Of a DNA stretch of 5,357 nucleotides, positions 4,356-5,357 are shown piece by piece. A program made the translations under genes and the position numbers. The stretch is from Neisseriaceae bacterium (lineage in GTDB: Bacteria > Pseudomonadota > Gammaproteobacteria > Burkholderiales > UBA11063): assembly GCA_947454215.1 (NCBI GenBank), contig CANGJN010000062.1:1-5357 (forward strand). The letters are read 5' to 3'. Position 1 is the first letter of the stretch. Each line of letters begins with the position of its first letter. The notes beneath the pieces were generated by a model, which worked only from the letters and a program-made list of their open reading frames with translations, was not told the DNA's origin and ran no database searches.

Positions 4356-5357
4356 ATGTTATATAGTAAATTATTTATTTTCTTACTTATGGTAATTATT
4401 TTATTAATTGCGAGTTTATTTTCATTCCTTGAAACAGCTATTGTATCTATTTCTAAATATAAACTCAAAGTATTAAAAACAAAATATAAATGGGCTGTTT
4501 ATGCTGAAAAACTAAAAGATCAAATTAACAATGTTCTTATTTTTAGTTTATTTGGGAATAGTCTATTCAATGCAATTTTTACCGTATTAAATACTGCAAT
4601 CATTTCGCAATATTTTAAGTATATTCCTTCAAATATATTATTACCAATAATAACTTTTATCATATCAATTGTAATTATTATTTTATCTGAAGCTGTTCCC
4701 AAGATAATTGCCTCAAAGTCTCCAGATATGGTATTAAAATATATTGCTATACCCTTATATTATCTTTTTTATTTATCAAAAGTTATTATTTATCTAATAA
4801 ATTTTATTATCCATTACATCATAGTTTTTTTAAAAGTTTCTGGCATAAATAATATTTCAAAAGATGAATTAAAATCTATCATTTCTGATGATAGTTCACC
4901 TTTTACCAAAAACCATAAAACATTTTTAATTAATTCAATAGATTTAATAGAAATTACTGTTAAAGAAGTTTTAATTCCCTTGAGATTAGTAAAGGCTATA
5001 AATTTAGATGACGATTTAGATTTGATTTGTAAGGTTCTATTTAGTTCAGTCTATACGCAAATTATTGTTTACGATAAAAAAATAGAAAATATTGTAGGTT
5101 ATATTCATGTTAAAGACTTGTTGTCTTGTGATAAAGAAAAGATTTCTAAAGAATATTTATTGACTATACTAAGACCCATTCAATTTATTTATGATTTTAC
5201 TCCTATAGTTCGTCAAATAGAAACAGCTCAGGCAAGTCGTTCTAGAATATTTGTTGTTATAAATGAATATGGAGATATATTAGGTATTGCTTGTTTAGAG
5301 GATTTGTTTGAAATAGTATTTGGTGATTTTACAACTGAATCACCACAAAGAAAAACA
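4356..5357 (+). CDS. CNNM/CBS-domain membrane protein, CorC/HlyC family (3'-truncated by window edge)
   Basis: The frame is open for 334 codons and runs off the right edge. The N-terminal CNNM (DUF21) domain spans about 1-160, with membrane segments near 5-25, 60-83, 95-112 and 127-160. It carries the conserved FLETAIVSIS-type first-helix motif at 24-33 and SEAVPK at 111-116 (family SE-x-x-PK). A CBS pair follows: VLIPLR at 205-210 (the usual V-M-T-P-R position), YTQIIVYD at 233-240, VGYIHVKDLL at 247-256, RIFVVINEYGDILG at 297-310 and LEDLFEIVFGDF at 314-325. The family's C-terminal CorC_HlyC domain would lie outside the window. Relatives (YfjD, YtfL, CorB) are linked to magnesium/cobalt or cation efflux, and the substrate here is unknown. 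ATG 4356 was chosen. ATG 4389 (Met12) is an alternative, and neither has a good ribosome site. It lies 17 bases after tsaD, probably in one transcript. Confidence 0.9.
   Translation, partial: MLYSKLFIFLLMVIILLIASLFSFLETAIVSISKYKLKVLKTKYKWAVYAEKLKDQINNVLIFSLFGNSLFNAIFTVLNTAIISQYFKYIPSNILLPIITFIISIVIIILSEAVPKIIASKSPDMVLKYIAIPLYYLFYLSKVIIYLINFIIHYIIVFLKVSGINNISKDELKSIISDDSSPFTKNHKTFLINSIDLIEITVKEVLIPLRLVKAINLDDDLDLICKVLFSSVYTQIIVYDKKIENIVGYIHVKDLLSCDKEKISKEYLLTILRPIQFIYDFTPIVRQIETAQASRSRIFVVINEYGDILGIACLEDLFEIVFGDFTTESPQRKT

Noticed and set aside
4520..4702. 60-codon open frame on the minus strand
   Set aside because: It lies wholly inside the membrane region of the CNNM/CBS gene, which has a continuous, motif-supported frame on the plus strand. 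The minus-strand product shows no recognisable domain, so it is a shadow frame.
1..5357. CRISPR arrays, tRNA or rRNA genes
   Set aside because: No regularly spaced short repeats were seen, and no tRNA-like cloverleaf or rRNA-like sequence was recognised on either strand.

Overview
The window is very AT-rich DNA (by eye about a quarter to 30% G+C). It most likely comes from a gammaproteobacterium with a host-associated or intracellular lifestyle. TsaD reads like the gammaproteobacterial type, the coding sequence is strongly A/T-biased, insertion-sequence debris is present, and the duplicated genes look like secreted protein-modifying enzymes. The genus cannot be named from this sequence.

Layout. 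Positions 1-2405 hold two tandem copies of an unnamed gene. Copy 1 is cut by the left edge of the window and ends at 940. Copy 2 is complete (1218-2378, or 1287-2378 from an inner start that gives a clean signal peptide). The copies align without gaps at an offset of 1438 bases, with about 43 differences in 967 bases by hand count. The C-terminal half shows an IPF, Cys, His, IDP arrangement matching the papain-like protein-glutaminase (protein deamidase) fold, so these are predicted exported deamidases and possible effectors. The duplication continues into the 3' flanks (992-1082 and 2591-2664). In copy 2 that flank is interrupted by a 181-base non-coding element with perfect 16-base terminal inverted repeats (2410-2590), probably a MITE. 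Copy 1 lacks it.

Positions about 2700-3290 are mobile-element debris: a 14-base-pair inverted repeat, an intact IS3-family orfA (2842-3111) ending in an A8 frameshift run, and a decayed, truncated orfB. A 20-base perfect palindrome follows just upstream of tsaD.

Positions 3316-5357 are core chromosome: tsaD (tRNA t6A37 synthesis) and, 17 bases after its stop, a CNNM/CBS-domain membrane protein of the CorC/HlyC (YfjD/YtfL-like) family that is open through the right edge. These two are probably cotranscribed. The accessory duplicated region and the core pair show no functional link. The IS remnant marks the junction between them.
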